Origin: Tubiluchus corallicola
Lineage: Eukaryota; Priapulida; Priapulimorpha; Priapulimorphida; Tubiluchidae
NCBI GenBank assembly: GCA_030141605.1
Contig: JAQGDQ010000067.1
Coordinates: 1-64,000, forward strand
Reading direction: 5' to 3'
Length of the DNA stretch: 64,000 nt
A program made the translations under genes and the position numbers. This document shows, in pieces, positions 23,518 through 34,573 of this stretch. Every line of letters begins with the position of its first letter. Positions within the stretch are counted from its first letter, which is position 1. A model generated the notes under the pieces. The model did no database searches. It was not told the origin of the DNA and worked only from the letters and a program-made list of their open reading frames with translations.

Positions 23518-24641
23518 TCAGTCTTGGATGTTGAGTTCGACATCCAAACAAGGAGAATCTTTGGGAACTTCACCGAGGATCGCCTTGACAAGCTCACCTT
23601 TCCTGATTCTCTTCACGGACTTTCCAGATTTTTGGTCCCATTGCTGTCGTTGCTTCTTCATGCAAACAGCCTCCAAATGTCCTTTCTTGTCACAGAAATG
23701 GCACTTGGCATCTTTGTAGGGGCAGTCAGTCACTTTGTGGGCCTTTCCACAATGGTAGCACTTTGTATCCATATCTGTGGAATTTGACTGCTGATGGTTC
23801 TTTCGTTGACCTTTGTTTTGGTTCAGCTTGACTTTGTGGACGGGCCTGGTCTTGGAACCATAGACAGCCTTTACCGCGTCTTCAGTCTCGGTAGCGATTT
23901 GGATAGCACGGGCGAAAGTCAGATCTTCATCCTTGATTTTGAAAATAGCCTTCAAAACAGCTTCGTTGTTGATAGAGCATATGAATCTCTGCCTCAGAAC
24001 TTCATCTTGTGGGTCTTGGATTGAAGAAAAATCACAGGTAGCAGCGTCTTGGCATATGTGGGCTGCTAACTCCTGGGGAGTTTCGCCTGGATTCCGTTGC
24101 ATGTCACTCCAGAACTTGAAACGTTCTCGCACAATGAAGAGTTTCGGGTCAAACTGTTCCTTCATAAAGTAGTTAATTTCGTCAATTGTCAGTTCGTTGA
24201 TATTCTTGGATGGAGACTGTTGAGTCGCTAGATTTGCCAGTTGTTCGTAGATGCCGCAGTCTGATTTGTTAGGAAAACTTGAGCCTTGCATTGGTCAGGC
24301 ACTGCATTGGCTGCCATGAAGGAACAAAAACTTGACCAGTAGTCAGGCCACTGTTCAGAAGTTGGATCGAAAGCAGCAAATGGTGAAATGGTAGCTGTAA
24401 GCGCTGATGCAGGTGGAAGGTGGGTGCTTGAGCTGTAATTCTCTTCAGGAGTTCGAGCCTGAAGCAGCCTCCTCATAGCATTCATATCTTCTTTGTGTTG
24501 CTGCGCCTGCTGATCCATATCTTCTTTGTGTTGCTGCGCTTGCCGATCCATCTGTTCCCTCTAGATTTGAATCTGCTGCGCCTGCTGATCCATCTGTTGG
24601 CAGAGGAGCTTGATAAGTTCGCCCATCTGCTTTGCCATCAT
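23518..24641 (-). pseudogene. Gypsy-1 gag (broken)
   Basis: Likely start ATGATG at 24641. The N-terminus is a Gln-rich coiled-coil-like region with repeated QQAQQHKEDM. A stop near 24560 and a frameshift near 24270 interrupt it. The central capsid-like part contains FKFWSDMQRNPGETPQELA. Two zinc knuckles follow (CYHCGKAHKVTDC and CHFCDKKGHLEAVC, about 23765-23660), as in nucleocapsid domains that bind element RNA. Confidence 0.9.
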
Positions 24642-24684
24642 TGCTTGAAAAAACAACTGTCCACTGAGTTACCAAGGGAATATT

Positions 24685-25055
24685 TGTTGTGTTTTGTTTC
24701 TCTCGGAAGGCTCGTAGAGAGAACCAGAAAACACTTCGTCAAATTAAACTAGTTTAATAAGCGAGAATTCTACAACACAAAAGTATGAAGGAACGCGAAA
24801 TGATTACACTAAACGTAAAAATCTGAAAAACGTTTGAGTGTATCTGAAAATACAGGTATACAAGAGAGTGTGTGAGTGTGCGTCCGTGTGAATCTGCGTG
24901 CCTGTCTCAGCGGCCTGCTTCGCCTTATATAGCGTGCCCGAGAAGCTTCTAGAAGTTTTTGTTCCAGAACATTCTACACGGTAAGACGATTATTCTAACT
25001 GAACATTCTACAATGTTCTATGTAATTCTAATAGATGCCAGCGATCTCCACAACA
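24685..25055 (-). repeat. Gypsy-1 5' LTR
   Basis: 371 bp bounded by TGTTGTG and CACAACA, i.e. TG...CA ends with a 7-bp inverted repeat. A CTATATAAGG TATA box lies near 24930 on the minus strand, ahead of the expected transcription start. The flanking host sequence at the outer end is CCAAT. No second LTR is present to confirm the target duplication. Confidence 0.85.
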
Positions 25056-25315
25056 CCAATAAATCGTCAAGAAAACAATGATATCTGTGTCTCCTATCCT
25101 CTGCAACTAAATTTGTAGCCAAAGTATGGGTTACCTTAAAAAATACTTTTGGAGAGTTGGTAGCTCTAAAAGTTCATGCATTAAATTTGTAGACTGCTGT
25201 AAATGTTGTGTAATCTCAGGAATTTTCTTCCATTGGAATTTGATGATAAGCACTTTGAGGTCCAAAATAGTAACTCCTTTTACTACTTCAAAATACTATC
25301 AATCCGAGGTGGTTG
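25056..25315 (-). mobile_element. Gypsy-3-family RT fragment interrupted by the Gypsy-1 LTR
   Basis: The minus strand matches 37624-37733 and 38516-38690 of Gypsy-3: CACCTCGGATTGATAG, then TTTGGACCTCAAAGTGC, then GATTACACAACATTTACAG. It shares the same missing base after LDLK. It ends at TTTCTTGACGATTTATTGG, the FLDDLL catalytic box, exactly where the Gypsy-1 LTR begins. Confidence 0.8.
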
Positions 25316-26721
25316 CGTAAGGTCCTTGAATTCAAATATGGAAAGTCCACACACATACGGTAAGATACGTACCCTTTCCAAACAAGTAAGACTGCACTGC
25401 AAGAAGGAGCATCTGATGACTTATTATTTCTGCTTCTAAAGCGATTCGATGTCTGCTTCTAAAGCGACATAGGAATGCAGATTAAACCTTAATCATGTTT
25501 AATAAAACTGCAGAAATAATTTGATTTTCATTTTGCTCATACATCAGTTTTACTTGGAAGAATAATTTTCTTCTGTGCCTTGATGAAATAAGTCAGATGA
25601 CTATGTAGGAAGACAAACGAATAATGCCAGAGTCAAGCAACAATACTGAATTAGCTATATCCAAAATTGCTCCAGATTTATGAAAAAATGGATTTCCCAA
25701 TATAAGAAGTGTCGCAATTTGAAAAAGTAAGTGAAACATATTTTTACCAATAGTTATTGATAATACGACTTGTTGCCGTCTATGTTTGCCAGTTGCACCC
25801 CCTGTTTTAAGTTTTTTGGTAATTCATCCTTCTACGACATTCTTTCTTGGAAGTTCTGATCGCCAAACTCTCATATTTGAACTTTGCAGAAAGGTGTATG
25901 TTCACTAACTAAGGTGACAACTAACTTTGCTCTCTCATTGTTCTTCTTGGTTACTTCTGCATTGTAGTCCATAGAGTGCTTTGATGCCTGCCTCACATTG
26001 TTCTTAAAACAACTATCGCTTTTCGACATCTTATTTTCGTCAGTGCTCTTATGTTACTCTGTTTTTAAATCCATTTTCCTTTGACGGTATCTCTTTGTAT
26101 CTCTTACAAAATTTCTTTTCTGTATCTATATTGGGTAAGGGTTAACAACAGATTCTATCTTGCAAACTATAAACATTTTCTAAACTTTCTTCATTCTGTT
26201 ATTCTTATGCCAATTAATGAATAACTTCGTCAAAAATAATGCTACTCTTGACTGAAGGTGGCAGCACAAGACTGGAATACAAAATCAATACAGCAATATT
26301 ATCAATCGTTAGGTAAACGATTCGTGATACAGTTTAGATTAATACTTAAAGTGAAAAATAATTAGTAGCAGTAATCTGCTAGATGGGGGACCATCACAGA
26401 GCCTTCCCCTAAAGAATATTGAATATTTCAAGATCATGATTACGAAACTTAATATTTTTCACTGCTAAGCTAAGATAACATCATACATATACCATGGCAA
26501 ACATGAACAGAAGTAACGACTTTGTAGCTCACTGAGTTATTACATATTTTTCAACTTAGACAAAATAAGGACAAAAAGAAGTAAATTGATCATTACATCA
26601 TACACCTCAAATATGTCATCAAAACAAATATATCATATATAGCATCTAGACATGCAAACTTATTTAAGCATTGAGAAAGTAATGCAACTTGTTGGGCATT
26701 TCATACTCTGACGCTTTATAT
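25316..26721. other. Neurexin intron sequence, no gene
   Basis: No coding domain recognised. The part next to 26722 is probably the 3' untranslated end of Gypsy-2, but I see no LTR. Confidence 0.4.
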
Positions 26722-28440
26722 TTATTTCCGACTTAAAACATCAGTAACAAGGTTTTGTGCACCAGTAATATGCTCAATTGTACAGCAGTATTCTGAAAGA
26801 ATGAGTGCCCAGTGACACAAACGTCTGTTATTCTTACGCATTTTTTGAGCGTAAACAAACTTCTTTGATCAGTGCGCAATGTAAACAGGCGGCCTTCTAA
26901 ATAGTAATTTAACTTCTGCACGCAAAATACAACACTCAGAAGTTCACGTTCAACTACAGAATATCTGACTTCGGTGGGTGTAAGCCTACGACTGACATAT
27001 GTGATGGGCACTTCTCCCAAGCCATCCATACGATCTTGTGTGAGCACAGCACCAATGTCCACAAAGCTGGCATCTGTAGTTAGGATAAATGGTTTCGAAT
27101 AATCAGGGGAATGTAGAACACTGTCAGAAGTATCCTGAAGGGTAAGAAAGCTCTTCTCACAAGCTTCTGACCAAGGTACTTGGGTGGGAGCATATTTTTC
27201 TGTTAAAGAATACAGAGGTGCAGCGACAGTGCTGAAGTTTTCAATAAAACGTCTGTAGAAGCCCACCATTCCTAGGAATCTAAGTACTTGAGTTTTTGTT
27301 TGTGGCAGCGGAAAATCACGTATTTGTTGTAGCTTCTTCTGTTGAGGTCGTAGGCGGTTCTTGCCTATAATGTATCCAAGAAAATTTGCCTCCCCCAGAG
27401 CAGTACTTGAGTGGCTTAACAGTCAAGCCTGCCTTACGAATGCAAGTAAGCATGTCATCTACATGTTCCAGGTGATGTGACCAATCTCGCGACTTGATTA
27501 ACACATCATCGATGTAGCCTCGTGAAGAATCTCTTGCGTTTTCTAAAACGCGGTCCATAAGTGACTGTGCAGTACTGGCAGCATTCTGTAAGCCAAAAGG
27601 CATGACGATGAACTCGAACTTACCAATATCAGTTACAAAAGCTGATATGGGTTGCGATTCAGGGGCAAGCTCGATTTGCCAGTATGCCTTGAACAAATCA
27701 AGTGTCGATATCCAAGCGACGTTGGGAAGATCATCGATTATATTGTCCGGGCGAGGCATTGGATATGGGTTGAAAATTATATGAGCATTTAACTGTCGGT
27801 AGTCAATAGTTGGTCGCCATTCGCCATGTGGTTTTGGCATGAGGTGTAGAAGTGAGGCACACTCGGACTCTGATCGTCGTATTACCCCTAAATTTAGCAT
27901 CTCTTGGAGCTCGCGCCAAACTATCTCTTTGCGGGATTGCGGCAGTCAGTAGGGATATAGTTTGACTGGTGTGGCATCCTTAAGGTGAATGTGATGACGA
28001 ACTACAGTAGTGCGACCTGGTAAATCCGTAAACATTTCCGGATACTTGTTAAAAATAGCACGAAGTTCTGTGCATTGTTGCTCTGATAGATCGTCTGGTA
28101 AAGTGACATCATTTACTGACTATGTGGTAATGGCTGTTGGCAAAAAGGCATAATCTGGAAGACCCCCAGGTTCCACTATTCCTTTGCCTAGGTTTGTTAT
28201 TGCCAAATCATTCATGTCATCTTCCTCAACATCTTCATCAACACAATATGCCATAACTTCACTCAAGTTTGTTTCATCATTGCCCAAGCTCATTGCTAAA
28301 ACGATCAGGGACTCTTCTCTGTCCACATATTGCTTAAGCTTATTGATGTGAACAATTCTAGTGTCCTTTCGTCTACCCTTCTTGCCAAAACAAACATTAT
28401 AAACAAACAAACATTGGTTGTAATGAGCTTGAAACGCATA
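26722..28440 (-). pseudogene. Gypsy-2 pol with integrase C-terminus upstream of RT-RNase H (Gmr1-like order)
   Basis: One minus-strand frame runs from an integrase C-terminal tail (RKDTRIVHINKLKQYVDRE, about 28365-28310) through an acidic linker and a stop (about 28119) into the RT entry region (PGRTTVVRHHIHLKDATPVK). A second stop follows near 27945, then RT: GVIRRSESECASLL, WRPTIDYRQLNAHI, TLDLFKAYWQIEL, MPFGLQNAASTAQ and GYIDDVLI. After a frameshift near 27408 come the RT end and RNase H (MVGFYRRFIENFS, TTDASFVDIGAVL). After another frameshift near 26850 it ends at the RNase H tail VLSRK and a stop (26724-26722). No integrase follows, unlike ordinary Gypsy elements. Confidence 0.8.
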
Positions 28441-31400
28441 GTGTTCACGTAATTATTAATGAAAAAAGTATCAATTGATACACGATTTTCCTGACGTTTT
28501 CTTAACTTATTTATAAGTACTTTTATATTTTTTATTGACTGTACATATTTTTACTGTAAACTGATATTTTTGCACAGTGTTTGCCGTATAATGCTTGAAA
28601 TCATGTGCGAGAAAATTGATATAATTTATTCAGGGGTTGAGATTTGATATGCTCTTCCAAGTTATGTAAAAGAAGGACCATGATACAGTGCCACTATAAT
28701 TAGACTAACAATACCATCAATAATAATATATTGTGTGTTCTTCATGCTTGTCTCTTACAAATGAACAGGAACGTGTTACACTTGGCGTGCGATAAAAGCA
28801 CAGTCCTACTGGGTTCTGTCTGGATCGATGGAGTACAGTAGCTGCTAACAGCACAGTGAATACTGAGCGGAATGGTGCGATGTTAAAAGGTAATGTTAAA
28901 ATGCATGGGCGAGACGGTGCTAACTAACAGAAAATATTATAACAGAATAGGTTAACGTAACTAGAGACTTATAATTCACTTCAGATATGCCTATACTTTT
29001 ATAATTCACTTCAGATATGCCTATACTTTTAATACTACGTTTTGCATTTTAATGTCTAATGAATATAGCCTGTTAATTAACTAAAATCAACAAGAGGTGA
29101 TTGTTTATTTACATTATTTGTTTTCAATACTTACCGAGGCTTATTAGTTCTAGGTACTGCGGAACTGCAAGCATTACATACATGTGGAGATAACGGCAAG
29201 AAAAACTCCATGTGGCACCGTATAACTTATTTGAAACCATGCCGAAAATCAAGAGCTACTTCATGACTTCTTCACATTACATATTATTTCAGTGATAATC
29301 TTGAATTAATCATACACTCAAGTAAATTTTTCTAATCAGTATACTACACCTGTACAAAAGATACAATGCCTGGATGATCAGTACTGAATGGCAATTTTTC
29401 ACAACCTAAAGGGAAGCCCTGTTGTGGCTGCTAGAGGCACATCAGCGACAGGCTTCGTCCAATCATAAATGACAACGCAGGTTGCCTGTTCTTAATATTA
29501 CAGCACAACCAGGCAAGCTGAGACAGCAGCAATTGACAGCAACGATGAAGGGGAAAAATTCGAATTGATCTGCTGCTGTTTTTGCAAGAGGGTCTACTGT
29601 AGATAAGTAGTAATCAATAAACTAAGATGGACTAAACGTTTCTTTTAGATTTAAAGCCACTTACATTTCGTAGGCATTGACCCACGATTTGAACCCTGCG
29701 TGGTCCGTCTACTGCTGCAAGAGCACGAATGGGATTGTATACGTGCGAGAATTTATAAAATTAAGCGAAACTGGTGAACGTCTTTGACTGTGTCAAAAAG
29801 TGCGTTAAAATTCTATTCCTATGTCAGGAAACGTGTTAAGTGACGGTTTTTTCGCAATAACATTATAACGTGCACTTAGTAGTGTTGTGCTTGACATTAG
29901 TAGTTTAAATGAAATCAAAATTTGTCACGTTTTCACCTGTGACTCGAGGTCAAGGCTCTGAAGGTCATAACATTAACCTTCACTAAATTGGTCATACTTG
30001 ATTACCTAGGAATACCGTTTCGTCTTTAACGAAATCAAAATCTATAGCTTTTTGGTCCATGATTTTGGGTCAAGGGATTAGACGAACATGAATTATTTAG
30101 TATGGCTCATCGAAGCTTTTTTATTAGATGTGTATAAACTGCTAAAATGGGAACTCGTTATTTTTGATTCAATTCGTCTCCTCAATGCTTTTCTTTGGAT
30201 AATATACCAGAGCTGTGAATCGAATGAATCGATCTCAAAATGAATTTCATGATCAGCGCCGCCTAGTATAGAGATGTTTGCACAGCCGCCATTACGGTGG
30301 CTATTAAAGGAAGGCTGTGTTAGAAGAACTTTTTATCAAAAAGAGGAAAACCTTTAAGATTGCAGGATGAGTTTGCTAGATGGATATGGAAGGCAATGGG
30401 ATGTAGCTGTGCAGCGATAAGAGGTGGAGTTGGATTTTCTTCCTTTATGGAGAGAGAGGCCCGCGCACGGTTAAAGTAGTAAAAAGAATTATTTTTATGG
30501 ATAATAATAATAGAGTGCAATGCTTAGGAGGATATGATCTAAGTGGATGAGAAGAATAAGTTTTCTAGTAGATAAACTTGGTTTGTCTAGTTTTTTAGTA
30601 ACGTTTTGGTGTTAGGTGAACTGACTTGTGATGGTTTACCACGGATATAAGTCTCAGTGAAAAAAGTTGGAATGCTTTAACTGACCGCACTAAGAGAGAA
30701 AAAAGCTTAGAATGGAGGACAAGGAAGCTTAAAAGCTTTTCTACCACGTAAAATCTCTACTACGCGGCGCAGGTGAGCCAAATTCTGTGGGAAATTGGAG
30801 TGATTCAGCTTAGCTCGTAGTAACAATTCATAAGCTTTGATTTTATAAACTACTATTGTACGACACTGGAAGTATTTGACTCCCCATCACCAATTTCGGT
30901 TTTTGTCTCATATCGAGCCGATCAATCTTGGCGTAAAGCCGTTTCACACTGATGAGGACGCAAGGAACATGTCGTTATTTATGTTATCTAGAAAGAGCTC
31001 AGTTTGTGTCTTGTCATTTAAATTTGCGTCCCATTCTGTTTGATCTTCTCCCCTGTGTGTTATTATATTAAACACTGGATTAGGTTGTGCTAAGTTAAAT
31101 TCAGTTGTTTTGAATCAGTAAGCCTACTAGCCGTTTTTTGACAGTTTACGTTAAAATTTGTTCGCTGTTGATTAGGTCAACAGTTTTTGCGGATTGTTTG
31201 TCATTTCTTCTCCACTGAAATAATGGCGTCAACCACTTGGCGAGTTGCAGCATTCAAAGTCATTGATCAAGTTCCAGGTTCTTCTATGCACATTCCTTTG
31301 CCAGTGAACAATTCATGGGCAGCACAACGATGATACAATGTTGTTTCAATAGCTAGAAAAATGCTTCAAAGTGATATTCTCTATAATAAGCCTTTCTGTT

Positions 31401-31540
31401 TTACAAGCAAAAACTAAGTCACCGTGAAAGTTGTTGTTTTTTTTATTTGGACCTATATCCAACTTGTATAGCGCGTCCTAGCTATATAATAAAAATGTTT
31501 TGAGATGTTTTCTATGGTCTATAAAGAAATTGTTTCTCAC
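28441..31540. other. Neurexin intron sequence, no gene
   Basis: Holds a 30-bp tandem duplication (28971-29030) and a weak tRNA-like B-box segment on the minus strand near 29690 (GGGTTCAAATCGTGGG). The stretch 29745-30090 may be a very old relative of repeat R1. No domain recognised. Confidence 0.45.
28971..29030. repeat. 30-bp tandem duplication
   Basis: ATAATTCACTTCAGATATGC plus ten more bases occurs twice, back to back and identical (28971-29000 and 29001-29030). Confidence 0.95.
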
Positions 31541-31660
31541 CCATTTCACATCTTGTTCCTATAAACGAAGTGTATGTACAGTCACACGTGTAATTAGTCC
31601 AATGCTGAACACATTCACCGTGGTTCATGCAAGAACTCTCATCACATTCTACATCTGCGC
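31541..31660 (-). CDS. NRXN: Neurexin exon: EGF-C module
   Basis: 120 nt. Acceptor TTTTTACAG just right of 31660, donor ATGG|GTGAGA just left of 31541, phase 1 in and phase 1 out, as is usual for an EGF module exon. The peptide has all six cysteines in EGF spacing: CDESSCMNHGECVQHW, then the Cys pair CDC followed by TYTSFIGTRC. This matches the third neurexin EGF repeat (CxxDSCxNxGxCxQxWxxFxCDCxxTSFxGxxC). It joins LNS5 to LNS6. Confidence 0.93.
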
Positions 31661-33817
31661 CTGTAAAAATATTAACAATGACAACAACGCACGTAATAAC
31701 AGCAAAAAGTAGGTGCTGAGAGAAGCACCCAGGTATAATAATTAATGTGTAATAACCAATCAAAAACATATCTGATTTGAATAGGTAAGTCATTATTATT
31801 AATTAACCCATTTTTTCCATATGGATGCACTATTCATCAACCTATTGTATGTATTAATACAATAGTACAATTTTTATGCCTTGAATAAAAGGTTCAAGGT
31901 CAGTGGACATTTGCTTTCGGCTGTATTCTTTAATAACTTCCAGTCTAATAGCTTGAGACATATAATTTATAGAATAGGCACTTATGATAAGTAAAGCGTA
32001 CACATTTGGCTGAACAGTTGGTCAGTTTTTGCTATCCACAGAGTCATGCAGCCTTTTTACATGATAGACAAGTACTCAAATAATGTTGCTCATGCATAAA
32101 TTAGTACTTATACAATAATACAAACTTTGTTGACTGTCAGCAACTTGACCTGTATTTTTAATTTGTAGTACAACATTGCGCAGATTACAGATTTCACTAA
32201 TCGAGCACTCGTGTTCCAGCTGCAGTTCACGGGTTCATGTGTTGCAGGATTTGACACCAAACTTGAAAAGCACGAAATATGAAAAGATTGGAAAACTTTT
32301 ATTTTTATTTATTAAAATACGACTACCTATATGTGGTTGCCGTTTACAGGAAAGTGACACTAATGTTATTTAACAAATACAGCTACAATTACATACAATT
32401 ACATTTAAAATTTACAATTATAGTTAGCAGCTACGGGATTATAATTTTTAAAAGTTTTAACACAGAAGTTCCCAATAAAAACTGTATTCTAATAAAATGT
32501 CAAGACATGTGTGCGTTTCTTCATGGGTCGTCGGGTTAGATGGTCCATCTCTTCTGGCCCAACTCGCTTACCTATAGTTGTTTTTTTACTACGTTGATTG
32601 TTACTACTTCTCTTATGCATTCTGTAAGCAGCTTCCAGATGTTTACTGGTCTATGGCTAAAGAAATTTCGACAACAAGCTATTTTCTTTTGGAGATCGCA
32701 ATTGGAACGCAATTCATGGTACTTAGAGATAGCCGATTCAGAATGTTCTCTACGTGGTGAGAAACTGAAGATTTTGCAGACAATAGTTAGAGCGTTAGGC
32801 CTTGAATTGATATCGTATAAGTTGCGCTTCAAAATGAAATCGGACCAGCTCGTGGCCGGTAGGTCAAAGGTCAACCAATCAGTCTAGCCACTTATACCAT
32901 TCAATTTACTTTACTGAAGCGTCTCATTAGATGTTTTACAACCTAGTGTTGCTTGGTGCTGCAGCATTTGTCTCGTCCGACCCTTATTTTGTTCCTTAGT
33001 GGGAGCCAGAGGTCAACTAATCTCGACGTCGCTTATACCATTTGATTTGTCTCATTAATACATTTCGCTTGATGTGGTAAAAACTAGTTTCGGCATTGCT
33101 GATACGCAATGGCTTCGTGGCGGATCGAACCATCACAATATAAAGGAAGAGGTGAAAATAAATGGCTTTTCGCGGTCGTAACAATATTTATAAGCTGGTG
33201 TTATGAGTGTATTTAATATCATTTTTATAACAAACTATGTTTTTATTGTTCCAAGTTTGACATGCAGCTCCTGGATTTGTAGGATCATTGCCATGAACAA
33301 TTAACATGCAACAAAAGTGAAAGTCAACCCCTCAACTCATAACAAGCTTTTGTGACACGGGATTCATTGTTATGTTGAGATGTATTGTGAAATATTACAT
33401 TGGAACTTTGTTTAACTGTTTGTGTCATATCAGCAAAGTTTAAACTTCACTGTACACCTGCATACAAATGGAACCAAAACATCAATGGTTAAGAGGTAAA
33501 TAAATTTATTCCGGCTAGATTGAGCACTAGTGTATCCGCCGCTAGACCAAACCATACTGCAGTAAGAAAGAGATTCCCCGTTCAAATCGAGTCCGTATTA
33601 TAACTGTTTCACACTTCTTGTCTTCAAGTTTAGTGTCAAATTTTAGTGAGTTTGTATCATCATTTATAATATTCTTGACATTTAGATCATATTTTTAACA
33701 AATAATAATTAATTGCCAGAACTTTAACTTTTAAATTAGCGACCAATTTATGTATTCTTACTTATTAATGGTTATTTACACATTAAAAATAAAATCGATT
33801 AAGAGTATAATACTTAC
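31661..33817. other. Neurexin intron sequence, no gene
   Basis: Holds R1 repeat copy C (32742-32850) and a tRNA-like A-box remnant on the minus strand near 33540 (TGGTTTGGTCTAGCGG). Open frames here are short and unrecognised. Confidence 0.45.
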
Positions 33818-34573
33818 CGCTGCAGCCATCGACGACATTCCACAAATCCCTTAATGATTCTTTAATCAAGTTAGGGTTCCTTTCATTTACAGACAACGAT
33901 GCAAAGCAACCTTGGAATCCGTGTTTAGAAAGCACCGCTTTGGATAAGTTAATGTAGGAATTTCTAGGCACTCCACCCACATAAAAAGGACCTGTGAAAT
34001 CTAATTGTTGTGCTTGCTTGATGTCTTTTGCTCTGGCGACCGTGCTATCAACTATGAGAGTACACTCGTCAGCACTAGGACGCATTATTGCTACGTCATG
34101 CCACCTGTAGTCTGATAATGACTTCCAAGTCATCGAGCGTACAACTTTTGGACCATCTCCAAAATCAAATGCTAAATGTATATGACCTTTCACTAACTCA
34201 ACTACGAAGAAGTTTTCATTACGGCCACGACTATACAGTAACAAGCCATTTTTGGCTAAAGTACGAAACTGAAAATATATGTTTAAATTTTTACGGGCAC
34301 TTAATCCTGGTATTGCTACATAAGTCGTAGGCGATAAATACGTCACGGGCCTTTGAATAATTAGATCCTTTTTTCCAAAATTCGCAGTAATTTCAAAATT
34401 ACTCATTTTGCCACTATAGGCCATTTCAAAAAACGGGTATCCGTTGAAGAGCAGCTGTTGCATATGACCAACAAAATCTGACATGCTCGGTGTGCTACTA
34501 TCGTTACCGTGTGAAGAATAGCCTACTTCTATGGTTTGAAACTCCAGCACAGAATGATTACCTGCGATTTCAG
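33818..34573 (-). CDS. NRXN: Neurexin exon: end of LNS4 and all of LNS5
   Basis: 756 nt, the largest exon, phase 1 in and phase 1 out. The acceptor is TTTTTAG|CTG right of 34573, chosen over an in-frame CGCAG because AEIAGNHSVLEF aligns with QMAGDHTRLEF. The donor is GCG|GTAAGT. LNS4 ends with FVGHMQQLLFNGYPFF. LNS5 runs from PVTYLSPTTYVAI through NIYFQFRTLAKNGLLLYSRG, FFVVELVKGHIHLAFDFGDG, WHDVAIM and DFTGPFYVGGVPR to HGFQGCFASLSVNER, with VDGCS before the EGF. These follow vertebrate neurexin LNS5 closely ([42 protein letters not shown]). Confidence 0.95.

Larger units (their letters stand above)
22313..25055 (-). mobile_element. Gypsy-1: Ty3/Gypsy retrotransposon, 5' LTR to RT, 3' part missing
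   Basis: One LTR (25055-24685) is followed by gag, protease and RT frames in the usual order. Homology stops after SSLKSFLGSVQF, the RT-RNase H junction, where the Helitron-like element begins. RNase H, integrase and the 3' LTR are absent. The element is dead through several frameshifts. Confidence 0.9.

Noticed and set aside
29670-29730. Minus-strand tRNA-like 3' half with a good B box
   Set aside because: No matching 5' half, anticodon arm or closed acceptor stem; at best an old SINE trace.
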